A stretch of 41,463 bases of DNA. It comes from Pedosphaera sp. GTDB lineage: Bacteria > Verrucomicrobiota > Verrucomicrobiia > Limisphaerales > F1-12-MAGs170. Position numbers and translations under genes: made by a program. How positions within the stretch are numbered: the stretch's first letter is position 1; each line of letters begins with the position of its first letter. The notes below the pieces were generated by a model that worked only from the letters and a program-made list of their open reading frames with translations, was not told the DNA's origin and did no database searches. Shown here piece by piece: positions 32,816 to 41,463 of the stretch. The stretch is from positions 1 through 41,463 of the forward strand of contig SIBF01000013.1 of assembly GCA_009695275.1 (NCBI GenBank). The letters run 5' to 3'.

Positions 32816-33118
32816 TTACTTCGCGCCGAGGATGGCGTCCTTGGCCGCTTTGGCGACGCGGAACTTGACCACCTTCTTGGCCGGGATCTTGATCTCAGCG
32901 CCAGTGGCCGGGTTGCGTCCGATGCGGGCCTTGCGATTCACCAGCACGATCTTGCCGAGTCCCGGCAAGGTAAAACTGTTCTTGGCATGCTTGTAAGCAA
33001 GCTGGGTGATCACCTCGAGAATCTCGGCTGCGTGCTTCTTGGTGATTACGACCTTCTCATTTGAGGCCTTCTCGGAAACTTCAGCTGCGATCTGGGACTT
33101 AGTCAGTGGTTTAGCCAT
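32816..33118 (-). CDS. HU/IHF-family nucleoid protein
   Basis: A 100-residue DNA-binding protein. N-terminal helices (LTKSQIAAEVSEKA, KKHAAEILEVITQLA) precede the beta-saddle FTLPGLGKIVLVNRKARIGRNPATG, where the GRNPATG arm with its intercalating Pro is intact, and the C-terminal IKIPAKKVVKFRVAKAAKDAI. It bends and compacts DNA as a dimer. The GLGKIVLVNRKAR segment is normal for HU. It is a single-gene unit with its own terminator. The AT-rich leader just before the ATG (ACAAAATAATT) lacks a Shine-Dalgarno sequence. Confidence 0.96.
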   Translation of the reverse strand: MAKPLTKSQIAAEVSEKASNEKVVITKKHAAEILEVITQLAYKHAKNSFTLPGLGKIVLVNRKARIGRNPATGAEIKIPAKKVVKFRVAKAAKDAILGAK

Positions 33119-33402
33119 AATTATTTTGTTTAAGGTTTGGTGCGTCTTGCGACTCGCGCGAATTAAGACGAACAGTTTCGGCTGTGCAAGGACAATTTCA
33201 CCGTTCCGCCCCGGTAAACCGGGGCTTGCGCACGGTTCACATTCTTAATACCTGGCAAATTACCATTCGATCGGCGGGGGAATCACCCTCCTCGGCCTGC
33301 CCGTCGTTCTGGGGAGTGCCGGGAATGACAAGGCCGGCGTGATGAATCTGCTTGGCTCATTCGCCCGCGCCGTGTACTCCCGTCCGCACACGTATCATTC
33401 GC
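33119..33402. other. Divergent intergenic region between HU and MFS genes
   Basis: About 280 nt. A weak candidate HU promoter on the minus strand is TTGCAC (33190-33185), 17-nt spacer, TTAATT (33167-33162). A perfect palindrome GCCCCGG-taaa-CCGGGGC (33209-33226) lies just upstream of it and has no T-tract, so it is more likely a protein site or structural element than a terminator. Nothing else is recognised. Confidence 0.4.
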
Positions 33403-34794
33403 ATGTCCTCCCCACGCCTATCATCCACGCCTTGGTGGAAAGAACTCAACGGCCATCATTGGTTTGTCTTCTCGATGGCTTGCGCCGCCTGGTTGTTCGA
33501 TTGTCTCGATCAGCAGCTCTTCATCATCGCCCGCAATCCAGCCATCGCTGATTTGATGCCGAAGGGCACGACATCCGATGTCCTTAAACAATGGGGTGGA
33601 AATGCGACGGCAATTTTCGTGGCAGGCTGGGCCACAGGCGGGCTGATCTTTGGCGCAGTGGGAGACCGCATCGGGCGGGCGCGCACACTTACCATCACGG
33701 TCTTGTTGTACTCGGTGTTCACCGGCCTCTCAGCATTCTCAACCGGGGTTTACGACTTCTGCGTTTACCGCTTCATCACTGGTCTGGGTGTGGGTGGAGT
33801 ATTCGGCTTGTCCGTGGCGCTGGTCGCGGATTCTCTGCCCGACCGGGCGAGGCCGCACGCGCTGGGATTGATGCAATCACTTTCCGCGGTGGGCAATGTC
33901 ACAGCCGGGGCAATCGCCATCACCGTCGGCTGGCTCCAGGTGTCAGCGATTCAGGGCGGCGGCAAACCCACATCGGATTTCTGGAAGTATCTGTTCTGGA
34001 TCGGAGCGCTGCCGGCGTTCCTCTGTGTGTTTCTTCAGATGCGACTAAAGGAGCCTGAGAAATGGGTCAAGGCCCGCGAGGCCGGAAAGCTGACCGGCGC
34101 GAAGTTTGGCTCTTACTCTTCGCTCTTCGGCGAAGCGCGCTGGCGCAAGCCGGCCCTTCTGGGAATGTTGCTCTGCGTTTCGGGCGTCGTCGGACTTTGG
34201 GGCGTCGGATTTTTCAGCCCGGAGCTGGTTGGCGACGTGATCGGAAAGGTCCTTAAGGAACAAAATATCCCGGCAGCCGAGGTGCCTGCGAGGCGATTGA
34301 TGTGGACTGGCATCAACATGATCATGCAGAACATCGGCGCGTTTGCAGGCATGATGTTGTTTACAAAGCTCGCGCACCAGCATGGCCGGAAACCCGTGTT
34401 TGCTGTCGCGTTCATCGCGGCGTTCATCAGCACTTACGTCACTTTCAGATACCTGAATGAACCCTGGCACATCTTTGTACTCACACCGATCATGGGATTC
34501 TGCCAGCTTGCGGTTTTTGCGGGATTCGCCATCTATTTGCCGGAACTCTTCCCCACAAGGCTGCGCAGCACGGGAATAAGCTTCTGCTACAATGTCGGCC
34601 GCTTCATCGCCGCGAGCGGTCCATTCACATTGGGTATCCTGCAAGCGCATCTGGCTGCTGGGGCCGTCACCACCGAAGCCAGACTCGAAGCCTTCCGCAC
34701 CGCATGCTGCTACGTCAGCGTGGTGTTTCTCCTGGGCTTGGTCGCGCTGCTTTTCTTGCCTGAAACCAAGGGGCGGCCCATGCCGGAGGATTGA
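33403..34794 (+). CDS. Major facilitator superfamily transporter
   Basis: A 463-residue inner-membrane transporter from the ATG at 33403 (the frame is open to a TTG at 33352). The hydropathy pattern fits 12 helices with a central cytoplasmic loop (RLKEPEKWVKAREAGKL). Seen: the loop 2-3 motif GAVGDRIGRARTL, helix 4-5 motif YRFITGLGVGGVFGLSVALVAD, ELFPTRLRSTGISFCYNVGR before helix 11, and C-terminal PETKG. These place it in the sugar/organic acid porter group (SP, MHS or AAHS-like). DCLDQQLF in helix 1 has an acidic residue as in proton-coupled acid porters. The substrate is unknown and neighbours give no hint. Confidence 0.88.
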   Translation: MSSPRLSSTPWWKELNGHHWFVFSMACAAWLFDCLDQQLFIIARNPAIADLMPKGTTSDVLKQWGGNATAIFVAGWATGGLIFGAVGDRIGRARTLTITVLLYSVFTGLSAFSTGVYDFCVYRFITGLGVGGVFGLSVALVADSLPDRARPHALGLMQSLSAVGNVTAGAIAITVGWLQVSAIQGGGKPTSDFWKYLFWIGALPAFLCVFLQMRLKEPEKWVKAREAGKLTGAKFGSYSSLFGEARWRKPALLGMLLCVSGVVGLWGVGFFSPELVGDVIGKVLKEQNIPAAEVPARRLMWTGINMIMQNIGAFAGMMLFTKLAHQHGRKPVFAVAFIAAFISTYVTFRYLNEPWHIFVLTPIMGFCQLAVFAGFAIYLPELFPTRLRSTGISFCYNVGRFIAASGPFTLGILQAHLAAGAVTTEARLEAFRTACCYVSVVFLLGLVALLFLPETKGRPMPED

Positions 34795-34933
34795 GGCGTC
34801 GGACTGGTGGATCAATTCTTGGATGTCAGTGAACAGTCGTTCCGTTCGGTTGTTCAGGTCGCGTGGCTAAACCAACGACGGATCACCGCCCACTCACCCA
34901 CTTCTCCGCCCTCCCCACCGTCTGACTCCCGGT

Positions 34934-35479
34934 TCACTTCGACTTGTGCTCGATCATCTGTTTGAACTCGTCCCTGCTGGCAGTAACCATGTCGAATGGG
35001 CCTGTCATCCGGACGAACACATTCCCTTGATCACTCTCGATGATAGCGCCGAGCAATCCGTGATCTTTGAGCGGAGATTTGGGGCCGCCCGGCGCACCGC
35101 TCATATATGTGCCCTGAGCCTGGACGTAGGTGATCTTTCGTCCGTTGACCGTGATGGATTCTGTTTTCGCTTTGAGTTGATCTCGCGGCTCCTGGAACTG
35201 GCCAAGCCACCGCTCGACGTTTGCTTGGGTTCCCCCACCCTGCCCTCCGCCAAAGTTGAAGAAGATGATTTCCGACTTCCCCTTGGCGTCCGCAATTTTC
35301 AGCTCGGCCTTGCGCATGGGCGATGTCGGCTCGACCCACTCCCACTTGGCAGGCCGCTTGAAAATGAACTCACCGACCTTGAATTCCGCTGGAGCGTCCG
35401 CCGCATTTGCGCAGCCGCCCGTCAGCTTGAGTATCATGTGAGCTAGAACGAAAAGGTGGAAACCAGTTTGAATTTTCAT
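34934..35479 (-). CDS. Small exported protein of unknown function
   Basis: A 181-residue protein from the ATG at 35479; the longer frame to 35515 begins with TTG and is less likely. The N-terminus is a signal peptide (KIQTGFHLFVLAHMILKLTGG followed by CANAADA); the LTGGC sequence could be a lipobox, so it may be a lipoprotein. The mature part is one small domain: FKRPAKWEWVEPTSPMRKAELKI, IIFFNFGGGQGGGTQANVERWLGQF, and VNGRKITYVQAQGTY near the middle. The pattern of FxxPxxWxxxxPxxxMRxAxxxx followed by FFxFGxGxGG I associate with uncharacterised planctomycete/verrucomicrobial proteins. It is 69 nt downstream of the hybrid kinase gene. Confidence 0.75.
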   Translation of the reverse strand: MKIQTGFHLFVLAHMILKLTGGCANAADAPAEFKVGEFIFKRPAKWEWVEPTSPMRKAELKIADAKGKSEIIFFNFGGGQGGGTQANVERWLGQFQEPRDQLKAKTESITVNGRKITYVQAQGTYMSGAPGGPKSPLKDHGLLGAIIESDQGNVFVRMTGPFDMVTASRDEFKQMIEHKSK

Positions 35480-35548
35480 GAAGGACTTCGTAGATGAAGC
35501 CGGTTCCGAAGTCAAATTTCCCAGCCCAACTCCAGCGGTTCAGAAGTA

Positions 35549-38341
35549 TCACGCGGCGGCGCGGGCCTCGAGCTGTCTGAAAATCACCCGCCTCAGCTCC
35601 TCCACCTCCACTGGCTTGCTAACGTAATCATCCATGCCTGCGGCGAGACACTTCTCACGGTCGCCCTGCATTGCATTTGCAGTCATCGCGATGATTACAT
35701 GCCTGGATGAATCGCCGGTGCGACCAGCTTCGATCTGGCGGATGGCGCGGGAAGCTTCATAGCCGTCCAACTTCGGCATGTGGCAGTCCATCAAGATCAA
35801 ATCGTAACGTTTTTGTTCGGTGGCTGCCACGGCTTGGTTGCCATCGGAAACGATGTCCGCCTCGAAGCCGAGCTTGCGAAGGAGCCGCATCGCCACCCGC
35901 TGATTGACCAGATTGTCTTCGGCGATAAGCACGGTGACGGACCGCTTCTGATCAACACTCATTCCTGCATCTGAAGCGGAAGTCGCCGTCGATCCGGTTG
36001 TTTCGATCGACTTTGCCACGGGTAGCCAAAGGTGCGCCAGCGTCCGGCAGAGAACGTCACGCTTCACCGGTTTGTTCAAACACGGGATTCCGAATTCGCT
36101 CGAAATCTCAGCGGTGACATCCAGGCCAAGTGAAGTGAGAAACATTAAACGAGTTCTGCCGATGACTCCATCGCCTCGGATGAGCTTTGCCAGCGTGACG
36201 CCGTCCATTCCGGGCATCTGCACATCGAGCACGGCCAGGTCATAGCCTTCGCCAGAGCCTTGAGCGCGGTGCAGTTCCCTGAGGGCCGCATCGCCATCGC
36301 CGACGCCAAAACTTGTCAGACCGATGCCTGCAAGATAATGATGTAAGATCTTCCGATTCGTCTCGTTGTCATCCACGACGAGAACTCGAAGCCCCTTCGG
36401 CAATGCCGCCACGACAGACATTTCCTCCGGCATATCAACGGCACACAAACTGGCGGTAAACCAAAAATTCGATCCCTTGCCAATTTCGCTCTCGACTCCG
36501 ATCCTGCCGCCCATCAGTTCGACGAGTTGCTTGCAGATCACCAAACCCAGACCCGTTCCACCATACTTCCGGGTGGTCGATCCATCGGCCTGGGCAAAGG
36601 CCTGGAAGAGTTTGGAAAGCGCCTCCGCGGATATCCCGATTCCCGTGTCGCGAATCTCGAAACGCAGTTCACCTTCCCCGTTTGATCCGGCGCTGACACT
36701 CACAGTCACCTCTCCGCGATCGGTGAATTTGATGGCATTGCCGATCAGGTTAAGTAGCACCTGCCGAAAGCGCGTTGGATCCCCCATGACGTAACATTTC
36801 ACATCGTTGGCAATCAAGCATGAGAGCTCAATCTTTTTCTCCAGTGCGCGCGCAGCCAGCAGCTCCGCCGTGCTTTCCACCACTTCACGAAGATCGAACG
36901 GTATCCGCTCGAAGGTAAGTTTACCCGCCTCGATCTTTGAGAAGTCCAGAATGTCGCTCAGAATTGTGAGTAACGCCTCCGAGCTCGAGCAGACAGTGCG
37001 GGTGAAGTCGCGTTGTTCGTCGGTCAGCTTTGTGTCCAGGAGTAAGTTCGCCATTCCGAGGATCCCATTCATCGGCGTGCGGATCTCATGACTCATGTTC
37101 GCCAGAAACCCGCTTTTGGCCTGGTTCGCAAGCTCGGCAGACTCCTTGGCGCGCTGCATTTCCGTCTCGGCTTTCTTGAGGCTTGTTATGTCCGTTGAAA
37201 CACACAAGATCTGCCGGCTGCCCTCGGCGGTGACCAGCGAACGCTTGAAGGTCTGCAGCCACCGAGCCTGTCCCCGGCCGTCCATCCTCTGGTGCTCGAT
37301 GGCATGCTGTTCCCGGCCCGACTGACTGATTTCAATGTCATCCTTGAGACATGCCTCACATTCCGCGTCACCCGGTCTGATATCAGCCTCGCACAAACCA
37401 AGGAGATCATCTGTTCCAATCCCGTGAAAATCGACAACAGCGCGATTCACCAGCAGATAACGCCCTTCGCTGTCTTTCACGGAAATCATCGACGGCGCAG
37501 TCTCCAGAATGACTCGCATGAACTCTTCCTGCTTTCTCAGCCGCGATTGAACTTCTTCCCGGACGTAAATCTGTCTTGTCAAATCGGCCGTCCGCTCCTG
37601 GACCCGGCGTTCAAGCTGGTCCTGAGCAAGTCGCAGTTCTCCATCCTGAGTCTGAATGCGGTCGAGCATCCGGTTGAATTCATTGACGAGCATTCCCAAT
37701 TCATCATCCCGGTCCTTCTGGCATCTAAGAGAGTAGTCGTGCTTCGCTCCCACACTTTGGGCCGTGGCGACCAGCTTGAGAACTGGTGCCGTCATGAAGC
37801 GTGCAAATCCGGTCGCACCCCAGCACGTCAATGCCAGGACACCCAACGAAACGCCGAGGACCACCAACCCGTGCCACGCCAGCCTCTCACGCATTGCTGA
37901 GAGGTTGGCGCGAATGTAAACGAACCCGATCCCGCGATCATTTTTTGGCACCTTGCGGATCACATGCAGGCAGCAGTGTTCGAATCGAACTGCCGCGCTG
38001 TTCACTTCCAGATTTTCAATTTTTTCGTCACCCGACCTGCTGAAACGGGCAAGGGTGGAACCGTCCATGCCGTGAATGCCGACGAATTCCACACGTGAAT
38101 CGGCTTGGATACAGGCGAGCGTCTTCTCTGCATCAGCCACGGAATTGAATTCGACACCACCAGTGGAATAGGCGCCTACTACATCCGCAAGAGTTGAGAT
38201 TTCCTTGATTGCGCCGGAGCGGAAGGCAATCACCTCATACGTGAGAATCGCCGCGCCGGTGAGAAGAAGTGAAGCTGCACAGATCAGGCTGACGCCGATG
38301 ACAAGCTTCTTCCGGATGGACATGTTGGGGAACCAGGGCAT
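35549..38341 (-). CDS. Hybrid sensor histidine kinase with two receiver domains
   Basis: A 930-residue membrane sensor. A helix at about 10-35, a periplasmic region (about 36-155; CHASE8-like) and a second helix (156-182) are followed by HAMP (about 183-235), a coiled-coil linker and a PAS domain (about 270-390). HisKA has the phospho-acceptor His418 (NMSHEIRTPMNG), and the ATPase has Asn535 in NLIGNAIKF, DTGIG (565-569) and GGTGLGL. Two receiver domains follow: Asp706 (LDVQMPGMDG) and Asp852 (MDCHMPKLDG), both with their Lys. No Hpt domain is present, so output would go through a separate phosphotransfer protein or the receivers act locally. The signal sensed is unknown. The upstream region is 640 nt of gene-poor DNA. 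Confidence 0.95.
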   Translation of the reverse strand: MPWFPNMSIRKKLVIGVSLICAASLLLTGAAILTYEVIAFRSGAIKEISTLADVVGAYSTGGVEFNSVADAEKTLACIQADSRVEFVGIHGMDGSTLARFSRSGDEKIENLEVNSAAVRFEHCCLHVIRKVPKNDRGIGFVYIRANLSAMRERLAWHGLVVLGVSLGVLALTCWGATGFARFMTAPVLKLVATAQSVGAKHDYSLRCQKDRDDELGMLVNEFNRMLDRIQTQDGELRLAQDQLERRVQERTADLTRQIYVREEVQSRLRKQEEFMRVILETAPSMISVKDSEGRYLLVNRAVVDFHGIGTDDLLGLCEADIRPGDAECEACLKDDIEISQSGREQHAIEHQRMDGRGQARWLQTFKRSLVTAEGSRQILCVSTDITSLKKAETEMQRAKESAELANQAKSGFLANMSHEIRTPMNGILGMANLLLDTKLTDEQRDFTRTVCSSSEALLTILSDILDFSKIEAGKLTFERIPFDLREVVESTAELLAARALEKKIELSCLIANDVKCYVMGDPTRFRQVLLNLIGNAIKFTDRGEVTVSVSAGSNGEGELRFEIRDTGIGISAEALSKLFQAFAQADGSTTRKYGGTGLGLVICKQLVELMGGRIGVESEIGKGSNFWFTASLCAVDMPEEMSVVAALPKGLRVLVVDDNETNRKILHHYLAGIGLTSFGVGDGDAALRELHRAQGSGEGYDLAVLDVQMPGMDGVTLAKLIRGDGVIGRTRLMFLTSLGLDVTAEISSEFGIPCLNKPVKRDVLCRTLAHLWLPVAKSIETTGSTATSASDAGMSVDQKRSVTVLIAEDNLVNQRVAMRLLRKLGFEADIVSDGNQAVAATEQKRYDLILMDCHMPKLDGYEASRAIRQIEAGRTGDSSRHVIIAMTANAMQGDREKCLAAGMDDYVSKPVEVEELRRVIFRQLEARAAA

Positions 38342-38982
38342 CAGCCAGTCGAGTTATCCGTCGAAGCTTACGCGGTTTGCGCATTTGGAAAATCGGACCA
38401 CCGGGTCACCACGAATGCTGTGAATATGGTGGGACGGTTCCACGTATTCCGTGAATCCGACTTCCATGTCACATGGATTGGAAACGCTTCTCCTCATGTT
38501 GTTCTACACCACTGAAAACCACTCAAGGCCAGTAGTCTTCACTTTCGTCACTTTTGGGGCGTACAGGACCGATCTCATTGGTGGCCTCTCGCAATTTGTG
38601 GAGAAACTCCATCCAAATGGAGTCACGCAATCAAGTTCATGACCCATCTCTTTTCGTTTCGTGCAAGCGAAAGCTGCGCCGAAGCGCAGCTTCCACTCGA
38701 AACACAAACACATATCCCAACCCATTATCGACCAGATAGCCAGTAACTTTAGCTCCGTTTGCAAACTCCAAGGAGTGCTGTTTTCATGGAAATAGCTGGA
38801 TGTCCAGGGGAGACGAGTTCCTGTTATGAAAGGCAGCCAAAACCTTAAAAACCCGGACCACCCGAAGGTCCATGAGCGATGGGCTGCTGCTTGAAGCGCC
38901 AGTCCCACAGAAACCCGTTGAACTCCGCCCGTATCACGCTGTAGCTTGCTTGTGTTCTCTCAAACTAAAAAGTCTCGCACGC
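38342..38982. other. Gene-poor divergent region between hybrid kinase and OPT transporter
   Basis: About 640 nt. Open frames here, including a 134-codon minus-strand frame at 38504-38908, have no recognisable family and low coding character. It contains the stable hairpin at 38671-38692 and a smaller GGACC...GGTCC stem at 38855-38871. AT content is higher than in the neighbours, especially 38440-38830. It could be a decayed gene or a transferred remnant; I cannot tell which. Confidence 0.4.
38671..38692 (-). other. Perfect hairpin with a TTCG loop on the minus strand
   Basis: A 9-bp perfect inverted repeat AAGCTGCGC / GCGCAGCTT around CGAA. Read on the minus strand the loop is C(TTCG)G, an extra-stable RNA tetraloop, and the stem is followed by TTTCGCTT. 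It may be a weak terminator or an RNA element, but no gene on the minus strand obviously ends here. Confidence 0.45.
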
Positions 38983-41322
38983 ATGTCATCCAATTCCACA
39001 CCGCCTTCTTCCAGAACCGGTGATCCCATCGGCAAACCCGCCTTCGAGCCCTACATCGCGGCGCAGACACAATTGACCGAGTTGACAGCGCGCGGGGTCA
39101 TTGCCGGCACTCTGCTTGGCATGATCTTCGGAGCCTCCTCCCTTTACCTCGTTCTCAAAGTTGGCCTCACCGTGAGTGCTTCGATTCCCGTGGCTGTCAT
39201 TTCCATCACGATCTTTCGCCTGCTTTCCAAGTTCGGTTTTCGCGACGCCACCATTCTCGAAAATAACATTGTTCAGACCGCCGGCTCCGCCGGAGAGTCC
39301 ATTGCATTCGGCGTCGGAGTCACCATGCCCGCCATTTTGATCCTTGGGTTCGACCTCGAACTGGTCCGCGTGATGATGGTGGCCTTACTCGGCGGACTTC
39401 TGGGAATCTTGATGATGATCCCGCTTCGCAGGGCACTGATCGTCAAGGAGCATGGCATCCTCAAATACCCGGAAGGCACGGCTTGCGCCGCAGTTCTGGA
39501 AGCAGGCGCCTCGGCAGAATCAAAGGCAGCCGCGTCATCCGCCGCGCGACGTGGCTCCGCAGCCGCAGCGGCGGCAGGACTGGGCAGAGCTATCAGCGCA
39601 CGCACGATCTTCATCGGCTTCGGCATCGGCCTCGCCTACAAAAGTGTGATGGTGGCGCTCAAGGGATGGAAGGAAGTCGCCGGTTACACTTTCGCCAAGG
39701 GATTCAAAGGAGCGTCCGTCGCAACCGAAGTCTCTCCCGAATTGCTCGGCGTCGGATACATCATCGGGCCGCGAATCGCTTCGATCATGTGTGCCGGCGG
39801 GGTTCTGGCTTACCTCGTCCTGATTCCGCTGATCAAGTTTCTCGGTGATTCCCTGGCGACACCTCTCGCTCCCGGAACCATTCCCATCAACCAGATGTCT
39901 CCCGACAAGATTCGCAATGCCTATGTCCTTTACATCGGAGCCGGTGCCGTTGCGGCGGGAGGCATTTTCAGCCTGATCCATTCTCTGCCGACAATCCTGC
40001 ATGGGCTGCGCGCCGGTTTGCGCGACTTCAATGCTGAACGCCGCGGCAGCCGCGAAGGCGCGCTCCGCACAGATCAGGATCTGTCCATGAAGTTTGTCGG
40101 CGGCGGAATTCTCCTGCTGCTCGCGTGCATCGTCGCGGTGCCCGCTCTGCACATGAACATCCTCGGAGCACTGCTCATCGTTCTCTTCGGGTTCCTTTTC
40201 GTCACCGTGTCCTCGCGGCTCACTGGTGAGATTGGTTCATCCTCCAATCCTATCTCCGGCATGACAGTCGCGACTCTTCTGCTCACGTGCCTGATCTTCC
40301 TTTTAGTCGGCTGGACTGGCGGCACGCACTACGTCACGGCGCTTTCGATCGGCGGCATCGTTTGCATCGCGGCATCCAACGGAGGCAGCACGTCGCAGGA
40401 TTTGAAGACTGGATACCTCGTCGGAGGTACTCCAAAATACCAGCAGATTGCAATTCTCTGCGGAGCACTCGCCTCCGCACTCGTCCTTGGCTCCGTACTC
40501 CTTCGACTCAATGACGCAGCAACCGTCTATGTCCCGGCCGCGCAAGTCGCGCCCGGCTTGAAAACGGATGCGACGAAGCTGGCGGCCACTGAAACGCTGC
40601 GCGGCCCGCAAGCCAAATCCGACTCCAAGTCCTACAAGATCTGGCACAACACCGATTCCAGGCTCGGACCCGAAGGCAAGTACCTCGTCGATGACACCGG
40701 AGTTGCTGTTTGGCTCGTCGATCCGGGAATCAACGGCAATTACGACGTGCGGCCCGACGGCTCGAAGGTCCAGAAGTTCAAAGCCCCCAAAGCCACGCTC
40801 ATGTCCTATATCATTCGCGGCATCCTTGATCAGCAACTGCCCTGGGCACTCGTGCTGTTGGGCGTGATGATCGCGGTGACGCTGGAAATGTCGGGCATTC
40901 CTTCGCTGGCTTTTGCAGTGGGTGTCTATCTTCCGCTCGCGTCCTCAGCACCGATCTTTCTTGGCGGACTCGTTCGATGGCTTGTGGACCGTGCTCAACG
41001 CAAGAAGCTCCAGCACTCCAAACTGACTGAAGAGCAACTCAGCGCCGAGGCTGACAAGAGTCCAGGTGTGCTTCTCTCCTCCGGCTACATCGCCGGCGGT
41101 GCCATTGCGGGGATTCTCATCGCCTTCATGGGCGGATTTCTCACAGACTTGACGAACAAACTCGACCAATGGTCTGCGGCGAACAACCCCTTCTACTCCG
41201 AAGAAGCTTGGAATGGACTGCGCGGCGACGCACTGAGCTTGATCCCTTTTGTTGCTCTCATTGCGCTACTCTATCTGGTCGGGCGAGAGAAGGTTCTCAA
41301 GGACACTCCCGCCAGCCTTTAG
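38983..41322 (+). CDS. OPT-family oligopeptide transporter
   Basis: A 779-residue inner-membrane protein from the ATG at 38983; the 37 residues upstream in the open frame are not family-like. Many membrane segments are visible (for example GVIAGTLLGMIFGASSLYLVLKVG and FGVGVTMPAILILGFDLELV). Family signatures: ENNIVQTAGSAGESIAFGVG, YPEGTACA near the N-terminus, the SSNPISGMTVATLLL segment and EMSGIPSLAFAVGVYLPLA at the C-terminal end. Proteins of the bacterial TIGR00733 branch are proton-coupled peptide carriers or metal-chelate uptake systems; substrate unknown. A hydrophilic insert of about 80 residues (about 515-595) with WHNTDSRLGPEGKYLVDD lies before the last helices. No partner genes are adjacent. 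Confidence 0.93.
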   Translation: MSSNSTPPSSRTGDPIGKPAFEPYIAAQTQLTELTARGVIAGTLLGMIFGASSLYLVLKVGLTVSASIPVAVISITIFRLLSKFGFRDATILENNIVQTAGSAGESIAFGVGVTMPAILILGFDLELVRVMMVALLGGLLGILMMIPLRRALIVKEHGILKYPEGTACAAVLEAGASAESKAAASSAARRGSAAAAAAGLGRAISARTIFIGFGIGLAYKSVMVALKGWKEVAGYTFAKGFKGASVATEVSPELLGVGYIIGPRIASIMCAGGVLAYLVLIPLIKFLGDSLATPLAPGTIPINQMSPDKIRNAYVLYIGAGAVAAGGIFSLIHSLPTILHGLRAGLRDFNAERRGSREGALRTDQDLSMKFVGGGILLLLACIVAVPALHMNILGALLIVLFGFLFVTVSSRLTGEIGSSSNPISGMTVATLLLTCLIFLLVGWTGGTHYVTALSIGGIVCIAASNGGSTSQDLKTGYLVGGTPKYQQIAILCGALASALVLGSVLLRLNDAATVYVPAAQVAPGLKTDATKLAATETLRGPQAKSDSKSYKIWHNTDSRLGPEGKYLVDDTGVAVWLVDPGINGNYDVRPDGSKVQKFKAPKATLMSYIIRGILDQQLPWALVLLGVMIAVTLEMSGIPSLAFAVGVYLPLASSAPIFLGGLVRWLVDRAQRKKLQHSKLTEEQLSAEADKSPGVLLSSGYIAGGAIAGILIAFMGGFLTDLTNKLDQWSAANNPFYSEEAWNGLRGDALSLIPFVALIALLYLVGREKVLKDTPASL

Positions 41323-41463
41323 CCCGGATCGATCATAGCCTGGCGGAAAACGGAGAGAGAAAAGTGCAATTGCGCTAGGTTTATCAAAGGGATTGGCACT
41401 GCACTGGCTTTCATTTCGAGCATGACAGACTGTTCAAACGACCCACTTCTTTTTCCTGACCTT
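41323..41463. other. Terminal non-coding stretch
   Basis: The 141 nt after the OPT stop show no gene start, hairpin terminator or RNA gene that I can support. Confidence 0.5.

Noticed and set aside
38504-38908. 134-codon minus-strand open frame
   Set aside because: Trp/Cys/Phe-rich low-likelihood product with no motif; treated as non-coding.
40640-40800. Hydrophilic insert in the OPT transporter as a new domain
   Set aside because: I recall similar inserts in other bacterial OPT proteins, so it is probably a subfamily feature and not new.

Overview
The window reads as chromosomal DNA (GC-rich, long genes, little spacing) from a Verrucomicrobiota bacterium, probably near Pedosphaera/Limisphaera. 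That placement is inference from gene content: an ECF sigma factor next to a Hanks-type kinase, several prepilin-like proteins with FTLIELLVV-type helices, an H-X9-DG prepilin, very large Asn/Thr-rich secreted proteins with RFFRV/RFYRV modules, and a beta-helix protein with the LTPPGPPGPTMKTL leader. No rRNA, tRNA, CRISPR array or insertion sequence was seen.

Layout. 1-2855 (minus): truncated Ser/Thr kinase, its ECF sigma factor and a Tat-exported beta-lactamase-fold serine hydrolase. 2990-10162 (minus): a 2390-residue subtilisin-family protease with two P-domains and five C-terminal repeats. 10474-18617 (minus): six tightly coupled pseudopilin genes in the order G-G-H-I-J-K, ending in a 1267-residue GspK-like protein; the spacings are +10, +7, -1, -1 and -4 nt. 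Directly upstream, 18625-19242 (minus): a BrnT-like toxin and CopG-type antitoxin with a recognisable promoter/operator. 19444-22233 (plus): squalene-hopene cyclase and HpnG, a hopanoid pair. 22685-25458 (plus): N-carbamoylputrescine amidase, an RmlD-like reductase and glutamyl-Q tRNA(Asp) synthetase. 25522-28989 (minus): flavin reductase, nadA and lnt. 29419-32699 (plus): an H-X9-DG prepilin, a regular 21-residue beta-helix protein and a GW-repeat/calcium-loop protein. 32816-33118 (minus): HU protein with a clear terminator. 33403-34794 (plus): MFS transporter. 34934-38341 (minus): small exported protein and a hybrid histidine kinase. 38983-41322 (plus): OPT transporter.

How it fits together. 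The most interesting stretch is 2990-19320. A promoter with two tandem TGTAnnTACA palindromes precedes a toxin-antitoxin pair, and the antitoxin stop lies 7 nt before the first pseudopilin start with no visible terminator. The antitoxin operator may therefore also control a type II secretion-like pseudopilus operon, and a giant exported protease lies downstream. The secretion ATPase, inner-membrane platform and secretin are not in the window, so they would have to be encoded elsewhere. The rest is largely envelope biology (hopanoids, lipoprotein acylation, surface proteins) plus housekeeping metabolism.
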